From the NCBI GenBank assembly GCA_947176685.1, contig CAMWRL010000119.1:1-5469 (forward strand): a stretch of DNA of 5,469 nucleotides, in the 5' to 3' direction. Shown in pieces: positions 1 through 5,469 of this stretch. Below the pieces are notes generated by a model. It worked only from the letters and a program-made list of their open reading frames with translations, searched no databases and had not been told where the DNA came from. How positions within the stretch are numbered: the stretch's first letter is position 1; every line of letters begins with the position of its first letter. Source of the DNA: an uncultured Ruminococcus sp. (GTDB lineage: Bacteria; Bacillota; Clostridia; Oscillospirales; Ruminococcaceae). A program made the translations under genes and the position numbers.

Positions 1-456
1 ACCCTCAAAGACAAGACCGCATTTTTCGATTACTCTGCCGGAAGCTGTATTTTCAACAGCGTGTTCCGACACAAATTCACGGGCATTGTTTTCAGAATAA
101 GCATATTCAATCATACGTTTTGCCGCCTCTGTTGCATAACCGTGTCCCCAGCAGTCGTATCTCAGATTATAGCCGAAACTCCAGACATTTTCATCTGCTC
201 TGAATCTGATACCGCCTGAACCTATAAGCTTGTTGTCTGACTTACGGACAAAGCCCCATGTGTATTCATTTTCAAGGCTGTCAAGAGAACTGAGCCATTC
301 TCTTGTTACTTCAACGTTTATGTGACACGGATAAATCATGTATTCCGCAACACGACTGTCGCCAGTCCATTCAAATACGGCTTGTGTATCGTTCACGGTA
401 AGCGGTCTTAAAATCAGACGTTCAGTTTCGATAACCGGAGTTATAAATATACTCAT
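1..456 (-). CDS. GNAT family N-acetyltransferase, RimJ/RimL-like (3' end missing)
   Basis: The ORF is open at the left edge of the window and gives 152 residues from ATG 456. It begins with the typical RimJ/RimL N-terminus (ETERLILRPL, residues 10-19). A central strand region IGSGGIRF (78-85) is followed by the acetyl-CoA binding motif A, WGHGYATEA (103-111), and by NTASGRVIEKCGLVFEG (136-152), the usual motif B end of this group. Family members transfer acetyl from acetyl-CoA to an amino group, often a protein N-terminus or a small amine; the substrate here cannot be read from sequence. Members are usually about 170-185 residues, so probably only the last 20-30 are missing. The start is supported by AGGTGA (466-461), which overlaps the stop of the preceding gene and sits 4 bases before the ATG. 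The gap to that gene is only 4 bases, so this is probably the third gene of the valS operon. Cytosolic; there is no signal peptide. Confidence 0.88.
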   Translation of the reverse strand, partial: MSIFITPVIETERLILRPLTVNDTQAVFEWTGDSRVAEYMIYPCHINVEVTREWLSSLDSLENEYTWGFVRKSDNKLIGSGGIRFRADENVWSFGYNLRYDCWGHGYATEAAKRMIEYAYSENNAREFVSEHAVENTASGRVIEKCGLVFEG

Positions 457-460
457 AATA

Positions 461-817
461 TCACCTGTTTATAATATTATAGCTTTCGTCAATAATACTG
501 CATAATATCTTGAAATCAATATTATCATCAAGCATTATGGAAATCCATAATTTTTTATTCATATGGTATGCCGGAAACGCTTTTCTTTCATTGAGCAGGC
601 ACTCTCTTGTAAGTGGTTCGCATTTCAGATTGATAATGTCAGTGAAGCCGTCCGCACCGGAAATCATTACGGACTTTTTCACTTTCATAACCAATGCATA
701 CCATTTTTTGTTTTTTGAATTTCTTAAAACGAATGCGTCAGGAGTTTTCAGCCACAGATATTCAGGCTCTGTGGCGTACTTTTCCCGTGCGTAAGAAATT
801 ACTTTATTACGCATCAT
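461..817 (-). CDS. MmcQ/YjbR family protein
   Basis: This is a 118-residue cytosolic protein of the MmcQ/YjbR family (CyaY-like, double-wing fold). Family hallmarks seen are the strand pair PDAFVLRNSKNKKWYALVMKV (26-46), INLKCEP (62-68), and the C-terminal signature AFPAYHMNKKLWISIML (80-96) followed by a short helix. The length is normal for a single-domain member. The family has been proposed to bind DNA on structural grounds, but its molecular role is not established, so none is assigned. The first of two adjacent ATGs (817 and 814) is chosen because AGAGG (832-828) lies 10 bases upstream of it. This ATG overlaps the TGA of valS as ATGA (817-814), a 4-base overlap typical of translational coupling. 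The gene should therefore be expressed with valS, under the same T-box leader. Confidence 0.88.
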   Translation of the reverse strand: MMRNKVISYAREKYATEPEYLWLKTPDAFVLRNSKNKKWYALVMKVKKSVMISGADGFTDIINLKCEPLTRECLLNERKAFPAYHMNKKLWISIMLDDNIDFKILCSIIDESYNIINR

Positions 818-3435
818 TTTTTAAAAGCCTCTATAGACTGGTTTATTTTAGTCATTTTTTCCTCAGCCTTTGCAAGTTTTGTTTTTTCAGCCTCTATGAG
901 TTTTTCCGGAGCTTTTGCAATAAATCCCTGATTATTGAGTTTTCCGCTCAGGAAGTCAATATCTTTCTGGACTTTAGCTTTTTCCTTTTCAAGGCGTGCA
1001 ATTTCCTTTTCCTTGTCAACGAGTTCGTCCATAGGAATAAATATTCTTGCGGAATCAGTTACAGCGTTTACAGAGTCCGGAATATCGAATTTTTCACCTG
1101 TTTCAACGGCAGACGCAGAAGCAAGTTTTTCAAAGAACAGACTACAGGATTTAAATAATTCCGGAGTGTCTGTTTCAATGAAAAGTTTAGCCTTTACGGA
1201 CGGCGGAACATTCATTTCGCTTCTGGTATTGCGGACAGCCTTGATAGCGGAGATGATTTTTTCAAAGGATTTTTCCTCTGCCGTAAAGTCAATTGAACTG
1301 TCATAAACGGGATAGCTTTCAAGAATAATCATTGACTTTTCATTTGTGAGAACCTGCCATATTTCCTCAGTGATGAACGGCATAAACGGATGAAGAAGTT
1401 TAAGCATACCCTGCATAGCCCACACAAGTACGGACTGAGCGTTTGACATAGTTTCGCCGCCTGCCTGTATGCGTGGTTTGGTAAGTTCTATATACCAGTC
1501 GCAGAAAACGTCCCAGATAAAGTCGTAGAGTTTCTGGGAAGCGATACCCAGTTCAAACTTGTCTAGATTTTCGTTGACTTCCTTTGCAAGCTGATTGAAC
1601 TTGTTTATAAGCCACTTGTCCTCAAGTTCGAGTTTTTCAGGCAGTCCGGCAAACTCAAAGTCTTCGGGGAGATTCATCATAATAAAGCGTGAAGCGTTCC
1701 AGAGCTTGTTTGCAAAGTTACGTGCAGATTTAACCTTTTCGTCAATGTAACGCATATCGTTTCCGGGAGAATTTCCGGTTGCAAGCATAAAGCGCAGAGC
1801 GTCCGCACCGTATTCGTTGATGACTTCAAGAGGGTCAATGCCGTTGCCGAGGGATTTGGACATCTTTCTGCCCTGCGAGTCACGCACAAGTCCGTGAATC
1901 AGTACCGTATCAAAAGGCACTTTGCCCATATTTTCAAGACCGCTGAACATCATTCTGATAACCCAGAAGAAAATAATGTCATAACCTGTAACAAGGGTGT
2001 TGGTAGGGTAGAAGTATTCAAGGTCTTTGGTGTTTTCGGGGAAACCCAGAGTTGAGAAAGGCCACAGCGCAGAGCTGAACCACGTATCAAGAGTATCGGG
2101 GTCTTGTCTCATAGGCTTGCCGCATTTCGGACAGTTGCAGGACTCCTCTTTTGTTACAACCATTTCGCCGCATTCGTCGCAGTAAAACGCCGGAATCTGA
2201 TGTCCCCACCATATCTGACGGGATATGCACCAGTCACGGATATTTTCGAGCCAGTGGAAATATATTTTATCAAAGCGTTCCGGTACAAATTTTGTATCGC
2301 CGTTCTTTACTGCGTCAATTGCGGGTTTTGCAAGCGGCTGCATTTTTACAAACCACTGTGTTGAAACTTTCGGCTCAACGGTAGTTCCGCATCTGTAACA
2401 AGTACCTACATTATGGCTGTAGTCTTCGATTTCAACGAGCGCGCCCTCTTTTTCGAGGTCTGCAACAATAGCTTTTCTTGCTTCGTATCTGTCCATACTA
2501 GCGTAAGCCGGATAATCGTCTGTAATTGTTGCATCATCGTTCATAACGTTGATAACCGGAAGATTATGTCTCAGACCTACTTCAAAGTCGTTGGGGTCGT
2601 GTGCAGGAGTGATTTTCACAACGCCTGTACCGAAGTCCATTTCAACATAGTCGTCCGCAACAATAGGGATTTCCCTATGAACTATCGGCAGAATTACAGT
2701 TTTTCCGACTAAATCTTTATAACGTTCGTCATTGGGATTTACGGCTACTGCTGTATCGCCTAAAAGAGTTTCCGGTCGTGTTGTAGCTAATTCAAGATAA
2801 TTTTTAGTATCCTTGATTCTGTAGCGGATATGCCAGAAATGCCCTGCCTGTTCCTCAAAAGTAACCTCAGCATCCGAAAGCGAGGTGCGGCATTTCGGAC
2901 ACCAGTTAATTATTCTCTCGCCACGGTATATCAGACCTTTGTTGTAGTACTTTACAAAAACTTCCTTTACAGCTTTTGAACAGCCCTCGTCCATAGTGAA
3001 ACGTTCCCTTGACCAGTCGCAGGAAGAACCCAGTTTCTTAAGCTGTTCAACGATACGTCCGCCGTACTGTTTTTTCCATTCCCATGCACGTTTCATAAAA
3101 CCGTCACGACCGAGGTCTTCTTTGGTAACGCCCTCTTTGCGCATAGCCTCAACGATTTTGGCTTCTGTAGCGATAGCGGCGTGGTCAGTACCCGGAAGCC
3201 ACAATGCCGAATAACCGCACATTCTTTTCCAGCGTATTAAAATGTCCTGTAAAGTTTCGTCAAGGGCGTGACCCATATGAAGCTGTCCGGTAATGTTCGG
3301 AGGCGGGATAACTATTGTATAGGGGACTTTTTTGGGGTCAGCCTCTGCACGGAAACAGCCGTTGTCGTTCCACGCCGAGTAGATTCTGTCTTCAAAGTCT
3401 TTCGGACTGTAGGCTTTTGCAAGTTCTTTTGCCAT
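814..3435 (-). CDS. valS: Valyl-tRNA synthetase (ValRS)
   Basis: This 873-residue class I synthetase attaches valine to tRNA-Val in the cytosol using ATP. The catalytic fold carries the HIGH-type motif HMGH (53-56) within PPPNITGQLHMGH and the KMSKS loop at 524-528. The CP1 editing domain, which hydrolyses mischarged Thr-tRNA-Val, spans about 190-345, with TTRPETLLGDTAV (218-230) and GTGVVKITPAHDPNDFEVG (269-287). Cysteine pairs at 179/182, 346/349, 419/422 and 435/438 suggest bound zinc. The anticodon-binding domain covers about 605-750, and a charged coiled-coil tail about 803-873. Length is normal for the family. The reading frame stays open upstream to an ATG at 3552, but those 39 extra residues would be translated from the T-box terminator region. 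The start at 3435 has AAGGAG (3450-3445) 9 bases upstream and begins with the usual MAKELAKAYSPKDFEDRIY. The gene has its own promoter and a valine-specific T-box, and overlaps the next gene by 4 bases. Confidence 0.97.
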   Translation of the reverse strand: MAKELAKAYSPKDFEDRIYSAWNDNGCFRAEADPKKVPYTIVIPPPNITGQLHMGHALDETLQDILIRWKRMCGYSALWLPGTDHAAIATEAKIVEAMRKEGVTKEDLGRDGFMKRAWEWKKQYGGRIVEQLKKLGSSCDWSRERFTMDEGCSKAVKEVFVKYYNKGLIYRGERIINWCPKCRTSLSDAEVTFEEQAGHFWHIRYRIKDTKNYLELATTRPETLLGDTAVAVNPNDERYKDLVGKTVILPIVHREIPIVADDYVEMDFGTGVVKITPAHDPNDFEVGLRHNLPVINVMNDDATITDDYPAYASMDRYEARKAIVADLEKEGALVEIEDYSHNVGTCYRCGTTVEPKVSTQWFVKMQPLAKPAIDAVKNGDTKFVPERFDKIYFHWLENIRDWCISRQIWWGHQIPAFYCDECGEMVVTKEESCNCPKCGKPMRQDPDTLDTWFSSALWPFSTLGFPENTKDLEYFYPTNTLVTGYDIIFFWVIRMMFSGLENMGKVPFDTVLIHGLVRDSQGRKMSKSLGNGIDPLEVINEYGADALRFMLATGNSPGNDMRYIDEKVKSARNFANKLWNASRFIMMNLPEDFEFAGLPEKLELEDKWLINKFNQLAKEVNENLDKFELGIASQKLYDFIWDVFCDWYIELTKPRIQAGGETMSNAQSVLVWAMQGMLKLLHPFMPFITEEIWQVLTNEKSMIILESYPVYDSSIDFTAEEKSFEKIISAIKAVRNTRSEMNVPPSVKAKLFIETDTPELFKSCSLFFEKLASASAVETGEKFDIPDSVNAVTDSARIFIPMDELVDKEKEIARLEKEKAKVQKDIDFLSGKLNNQGFIAKAPEKLIEAEKTKLAKAEEKMTKINQSIEAFKK

Positions 3436-3444
3436 TTGTAAAAA

Positions 3445-3450
3445 CTCCTT
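3445..3450 (-). promoter_or_regulatory. Ribosome binding site of valS, decides the start
   Basis: AAGGAG is placed 9 bases before the ATG at 3435. The two in-frame upstream ATGs (3552 and 3471) have no comparable site: the first lies inside the T-box leader and the second directly follows the terminator T-run. Confidence 0.85.
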
Positions 3451-3471
3451 TTTTATAGATTCCGGCAACAT

Positions 3472-3503
3472 AGAAAAGCCCTGAACCGTACAAGGTTCAG
3501 GGC
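3472..3503 (-). terminator. Intrinsic terminator of the valS T-box leader
   Basis: A perfect 10-base-pair stem is formed by GCCCTGAACC (3503-3494) and GGTTCAGGGC (3487-3478) around a 6-base loop, followed by TTTTCT (3477-3472). The CCTGAA of its 5' arm (3501-3496) can instead pair with TTCAGG (3529-3524) of the T-box. This is the mutually exclusive antiterminator expected of such leaders. When uncharged tRNA-Val stabilises the antiterminator, transcription continues into valS. Confidence 0.93.
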
Positions 3504-3711
3504 GGAAAAAATCCGTGTTACCACCTGAATTCAGGGAAAAAACTCCCTGCACTCTGTTCCCTGTAACGTGGGAAAAAATACGTCAGCACTTACTGAATGA
3601 AAATCCGTTCAGTGCCGAAGCTCCGGAACTACTTCAGAACAATTCTTCATATCGCCTTGCACCGTCCGGCGACTCTCTGTAAATCCGTAACTGTTCCTAC
3701 TTGTTTCCATC
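3472..3711 (-). promoter_or_regulatory. T-box riboswitch, valine type (GUA specifier)
   Basis: This leader RNA senses the charging state of a tRNA. Seen on the minus strand, in order: a Stem I base pairing GGAAC (3697-3693) with GTTCC (3629-3625); AGAGAG (3678-3673); the distal loop motif GGTGCAA (3663-3657); and the specifier loop GAA-GTA, where GTA (3632-3630) is a valine codon followed by a purine. A Stem III hairpin, CAGGGA/TCCCTG (3549-3544 with 3537-3532), precedes the T-box core AGGTGGTAACACGG (3526-3513). Within the core, TGGT (3523-3520) would pair with the ACCA end of tRNA-Val, whose discriminator base is normally A. The antiterminator consists of TTCAGG/CCTGAA and CGGA/TCCG flanking the 7-base bulge TGGTAAC. 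The core differs slightly from the canonical AGGGTGGNACCRCG. Valine specificity agrees with the downstream gene. Exact outer boundaries are approximate. Confidence 0.95.
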
Positions 3712-3732
3712 AAAGCTTTTTAATATAAGTAA

Positions 3733-3761
3733 ATAATATCATATCCGGCGGAGTTTGTCAA
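3733..3761 (-). promoter_or_regulatory. Promoter of the valS T-box operon
   Basis: A perfect -35 box TTGACA (3761-3756), a 17-base spacer and a -10 box TATTAT (3738-3733) form a strong sigma-A type promoter. Transcription would start near 3726, just before Stem I of the T-box, giving a leader of about 290 bases. The -35 begins 29 bases after the stop codon of the upstream gene, and I see no terminator hairpin in between. Confidence 0.85.
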
Positions 3762-3790
3762 CAGGTGCGTGGAAATTTTTTGTATTATAT

Positions 3791-4201
3791 TTATGTGTTT
3801 TCAGCCATACAGTAACCGCATATGTCACACGACAGAAAATTCCTGTTGTCAACGGCATATATCATTTCATTGCCGCATACCGGACAGTCAGTCCCCGATT
3901 TTATGGAAATCATTTCCCTTAAAATATCTGCAATAAGCATAGCAACAGTGTGTTTACTGCTTGGATTCAGTTTTTTTAAACGTTCATATTCTGTTTCAAG
4001 CTGTATATCCGGACTTTCTGTAATATATCCGTCAATGTCAAGGCTGAGCAGGAAGTCCAGATTATTAATACTGATAATTTCCGGAGTAAAGCAGTATATA
4101 TGTTCTTTGAACCACTGCACTGTCGCTGAATAATATGTTCTATAGTCAAACAGATTATTCCTGTCTGATAACATTTCAAGAAAGCTGTCCCATAATTTCA
4201 T
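3791..4201 (-). CDS. Hypothetical protein with C-terminal zinc ribbon
   Basis: I do not recognise the family of this 136-residue protein. The N-terminal part (1-100) is predicted soluble and mainly helical, with aromatic residues near the start (WDSF, FDYRTYY, WFKEH) and a charged helix around 68-80. The C-terminus has two CxxC pairs, CPVCG (106-110) and CDICG (125-129), 15 residues apart, a treble-cleft or ribbon-like zinc-binding pattern. No signal peptide or membrane span is seen. The start at 4201 lies 26 bases inside the end of the preceding protease gene in another frame, with purine-rich AGGAAAGGAA (4220-4211) upstream. A later ATG at 4174, one base after the protease stop, is possible but has a weaker site. 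The overlap suggests translational coupling and a shared transcript, but a functional link to the protease is only inferred. Confidence 0.75.
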   Translation of the reverse strand: MKLWDSFLEMLSDRNNLFDYRTYYSATVQWFKEHIYCFTPEIISINNLDFLLSLDIDGYITESPDIQLETEYERLKKLNPSSKHTVAMLIADILREMISIKSGTDCPVCGNEMIYAVDNRNFLSCDICGYCMAENT

Positions 4202-5039
4202 GTACTGAATTTCCTTTCCTTTTTATCATAATAAATGCAATAATGCTTACTGCAACATATCCGGCTATAGCAATAACAGAAGATTCAATACCGAAATCAC
4301 CGCCTGTTATAATATTACTGTCAGATTTCAGAACATAGGTATATACAGAAAGGTCAGAAGATTCAGTGCCGATATGAAGCAGACCGATTGTTGACATATT
4401 CCATATGGCGTGGACAATGGCATTATTCCAAAAGTTATTGCTTTCCAGAAGTATAAGAGAAAACATTATTCCAACCATAGTACCGGCAATGACAAGCTGG
4501 ATTATACTTATTAAATTAAGGTCGTTTCCGATAATATGCACAGCCCCGAAAAGTACCGACGGAATAATAACAGCAGATTTTATGTTATAGTTTCTGCGGA
4601 TAATCCCCATTATTACACACCGGAATATCATTTCCTCAACTATTCCGGCGGCTATGCTGTAAAATACTATTCCGTTGACTGCCGTAGTTATTTTGGTGTA
4701 TGTATCTTCCAGAAGTACAGACCATCTGCCGTTCATACATATGAATGCAGTTACAACAGCCAGCGGTAAAAGTATTGCGGTTATACACCACATCGGACAA
4801 AGACTGAATTTTTTTATTCCAATTTCTGACAGATTCAGTCTGAATAATACGGCAATCAGGAATTTCACTCCGGCATAAGCAATCAGAGCGTACAGTACGG
4901 CGGAAACTGTTGCGCATATATATGCCGGAATTTTCACAAATACAAGCGTTCCGCCTATAGCCAATGCGATACCTTGCGAAACAGCAAGAATTACTAAAGA
5001 CACGGCACAGCAGGCAGCTGTTAGTAAAAATTTTTTCAT
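4176..5039 (-). CDS. CPBP family intramembrane glutamic endopeptidase
   Basis: This 287-residue multi-pass membrane protein has the conserved motifs of the CPBP family (CAAX protease and bacteriocin-processing, ABI domain). These are EEMIFR (EExxxR; E135, E136, R140), FGAVH (FxxxH; F164, H168) and HAIWN (HxxxN; H210, N214). About eight hydrophobic segments are visible, near 4-28, 37-66, 84-102, 123-145, 155-170, 178-199, 207-222 and 255-273, and the basic tail is KRKGN. The active-site residues lie in the membrane core, so the protein is probably an active protease. Known relatives mature peptides, confer self-immunity to bacteriocins or process prenylated proteins; no bacteriocin gene is visible here, so the substrate is unknown. 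An ATG six codons upstream (5057) lacks a ribosome site and would lie only about 8 bases after the predicted transcription start. The ATG at 5039 has GAGG (5050-5047) 7 bases before it and is preferred. Confidence 0.93.
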   Translation of the reverse strand: MKKFLLTAACCAVSLVILAVSQGIALAIGGTLVFVKIPAYICATVSAVLYALIAYAGVKFLIAVLFRLNLSEIGIKKFSLCPMWCITAILLPLAVVTAFICMNGRWSVLLEDTYTKITTAVNGIVFYSIAAGIVEEMIFRCVIMGIIRRNYNIKSAVIIPSVLFGAVHIIGNDLNLISIIQLVIAGTMVGIMFSLILLESNNFWNNAIVHAIWNMSTIGLLHIGTESSDLSVYTYVLKSDSNIITGGDFGIESSVIAIAGYVAVSIIAFIMIKRKGNSVHEIMGQLS

Positions 5040-5046
5040 AATAAAA

Positions 5047-5050
5047 CCTC
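5047..5050 (-). promoter_or_regulatory. Ribosome binding site of the CPBP protease, decides the start
   Basis: GAGG is spaced 7 bases before the ATG at 5039. No purine-rich site precedes the alternative ATG at 5057. Confidence 0.75.
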
Positions 5051-5071
5051 GTTTCATTAATTATAAGGTTT

Positions 5072-5100
5072 ATTATATAATAATTCAACAGTAAAGTCAA
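5072..5100 (-). promoter_or_regulatory. Promoter of the CPBP protease / zinc-ribbon unit
   Basis: TTGACT (5100-5095), a 17-base spacer and a perfect TATAAT (5077-5072) point to a strong sigma-A type promoter. Transcription would start near 5065, leaving a leader of about 26 bases before the ATG at 5039. It is divergent from the helicase promoter, with about 45 bases between the two -35 boxes. Confidence 0.85.
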
Positions 5101-5145
5101 CAAAAAGCACAGATTTTTTTGTAACTTCATTTTAGGAAAACGGCG

Positions 5146-5174
5146 TTGACACGGCGGAATTTTTGTGATAGAAT
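5146..5174 (+). promoter_or_regulatory. Promoter P1 of the helicase gene
   Basis: TTGACA (5146-5151) and TAGAAT (5169-5174) are separated by 17 bases. Transcription would start near 5181, giving a leader of about 140 bases before the ATG at 5324. I see no small ORF with a ribosome site in that leader and no strong hairpin, only a weak GCAG/CTGC pairing around 5259-5274. Confidence 0.75.
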
Positions 5175-5214
5175 AGATAATGGCACAAATTCGGAAACAA
5201 TGTCTTGACATATG

Positions 5215-5223
5215 TGATATAAT
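5215..5223 (+). promoter_or_regulatory. Possible second promoter P2 (extended -10)
   Basis: TGATATAAT is an extended -10 (TGn plus a perfect TATAAT at 5218-5223). The position where a -35 box would stand (about 5195-5200) is poor. The nearby TTGACA at 5205-5210 is only 7 bases from this -10 and cannot serve it. It would be a secondary start for the helicase gene if used. Confidence 0.4.
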
Positions 5224-5309
5224 ATTTACTTGGGAATACTAACATTAAAAAAAATAACAGCAGGCTTTTTTCTGCACAATCAGATTTTTCCCATACTACT
5301 ATTAGAATT

Positions 5310-5317
5310 GGAGGAGG
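5310..5317 (+). promoter_or_regulatory. Ribosome binding site of the helicase gene
   Basis: GGAGGAGG lies 6 bases before the ATG at 5324. It is a near-perfect anti-16S match, and it supports a real gene although only a short coding stretch is present. Confidence 0.85.
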
Positions 5318-5323
5318 CTTTTT

Positions 5324-5425
5324 ATGAATGATAATTCTTTTCACAAACAAAAAAAAGCTGCACTGAAAAAGTATTTTAGCCATATGAATCCGATGCAGCA
5401 GGAAGCCGTATTTACTGTCAAAGGT
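5324..5425 (+). CDS. UvrD/PcrA-like superfamily 1 DNA helicase, N-terminus only
   Basis: Only the first 34 codons are genuine. The residues ALKKYFSHMNPMQQEAVFTVKG (13-34) match the N-terminal Q motif of UvrD/PcrA/Rep-type helicases (LNxxQxxAV form, conserved Gln at 25), which contacts the adenine of ATP. In the family this is followed within a few residues by the Walker A loop (AGAGSGKT), which is missing here. The frame continues for 13 unrelated residues to a TAG at 5465-5467, but that part is read from apparent sequencing-adapter DNA starting at 5426. The intact protein would be expected to have several hundred more residues and to unwind DNA in repair or replication. The strong ribosome site and divergent promoter support the start. 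UvrD/PcrA rather than AddA is suggested by the Q motif, but the exact member cannot be fixed from 34 residues. Confidence 0.8.
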
Positions 5426-5469
5426 ATTTATGTTATACACATCTCAGAGCCCAAGAGACCGACATAGCG
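5426..5469 (+). other. Probable Nextera (Tn5) sequencing adapter at contig end
   Basis: From 5433, TTATACACATCTC followed by GAGCCCA and GAGAC (to 5459) matches the reverse complement of the Illumina Nextera read-2 adapter, which contains the Tn5 mosaic end. Aligned over 34 bases (5426-5459) I count 28 matches. Four of the six mismatches are C read as A, one is G read as T and one is C read as G. The last 10 bases (5460-5469) fall where the i7 sample index would be read. The alignment starts exactly where helicase homology stops. The adapter sequence is recalled from memory, not searched. Confidence 0.88.

Noticed and set aside
694..1158. Plus-strand ORFs opposite valS and the YjbR-family gene
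   Set aside because: They lack ribosome sites and family-like sequence, and are the antisense shadow of strongly supported minus-strand genes.
3469..3471. ATG at 3471 as the valS start (12 residues longer)
   Set aside because: It directly follows the terminator T-run, has no ribosome site, and the added residues precede the usual family N-terminus.
3524..3535. 12-base palindrome CCTGAATTCAGG as a protein operator
   Set aside because: It falls within the T-box region; its right half is the antiterminator arm and its left half is part of Stem III, which explains the symmetry.
5205..5210. TTGACA as a -35 box on the plus strand
   Set aside because: The TATAAT that follows is only 7 bases away, and nothing resembling a -10 lies at 16-18 bases downstream.
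5132..5440. Minus-strand ORF of about 102 codons across the right intergenic region
   Set aside because: It covers the divergent promoters, the helicase start and the adapter, has low-complexity hydrophobic composition, and resembles no family I know.
5324..5467. A complete 47-residue small protein or a helicase pseudogene with an early stop
   Set aside because: The last 13 codons are read from adapter-like sequence, and the family match ends exactly at that junction, so this is an assembly-end artefact rather than a biological truncation.
1..5469. Mobile element, CRISPR array, phage or defence island
   Set aside because: No transposase, integrase, direct-repeat array, terminal inverted repeat or nuclease gene is visible; the only Tn5-related sequence is the library adapter.

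Overview
The window looks like a short contig from a low-to-moderate GC Firmicute, most likely of class Clostridia and perhaps Ruminococcus-like. Evidence for this: a tRNA-sensing T-box leader, strong purine-rich Shine-Dalgarno sites, sigma-A type promoters with AT-rich -10 boxes, and a clostridial-style valyl-tRNA synthetase rich in CxxC pairs. The genus is an impression from protein sequence, not a proven assignment.

Almost all genes lie on the minus strand. Reading from right to left there are two minus-strand units. The first (about 5100 to 3791) has a clear promoter, a CPBP-family intramembrane protease, and an overlapping small gene for an unrecognised protein with a C-terminal zinc ribbon. 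The second (about 3761 to 1) has a consensus promoter, a valine-type T-box leader with antiterminator and terminator, valS, a MmcQ/YjbR-family gene that overlaps valS by 4 bases, and a RimJ/RimL-type GNAT acetyltransferase 4 bases further on, cut by the left edge of the window. No terminator is visible between these last three genes. Uncharged tRNA-Val is therefore expected to control all three, with ValRS as the obvious target and the other two as passengers or partners of unknown relevance.

On the right, a divergent promoter region (about 5058 to 5323) also drives a plus-strand gene at 5324. This gene begins like a UvrD/PcrA-type superfamily 1 helicase (Q motif MNPMQQEAV) but stops matching the family after residue 34, just before the expected Walker A loop. 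From there the DNA aligns to the Illumina Nextera (Tn5) read-2 adapter with a few mismatches, followed by 10 bases that could be a sample index. The end of the window (5426 to 5469) is thus most likely an untrimmed sequencing adapter, and the 47-residue ORF is an artefact of a real helicase gene running off the contig.

I found no mobile element, CRISPR array, rRNA or tRNA gene, and no convincing previously undescribed system. The points most worth a second look are the adapter junction, the valine T-box operon with its two extra genes, the misleading 39-residue N-terminal extension of the longest valS ORF, and the protease/zinc-ribbon gene pair.
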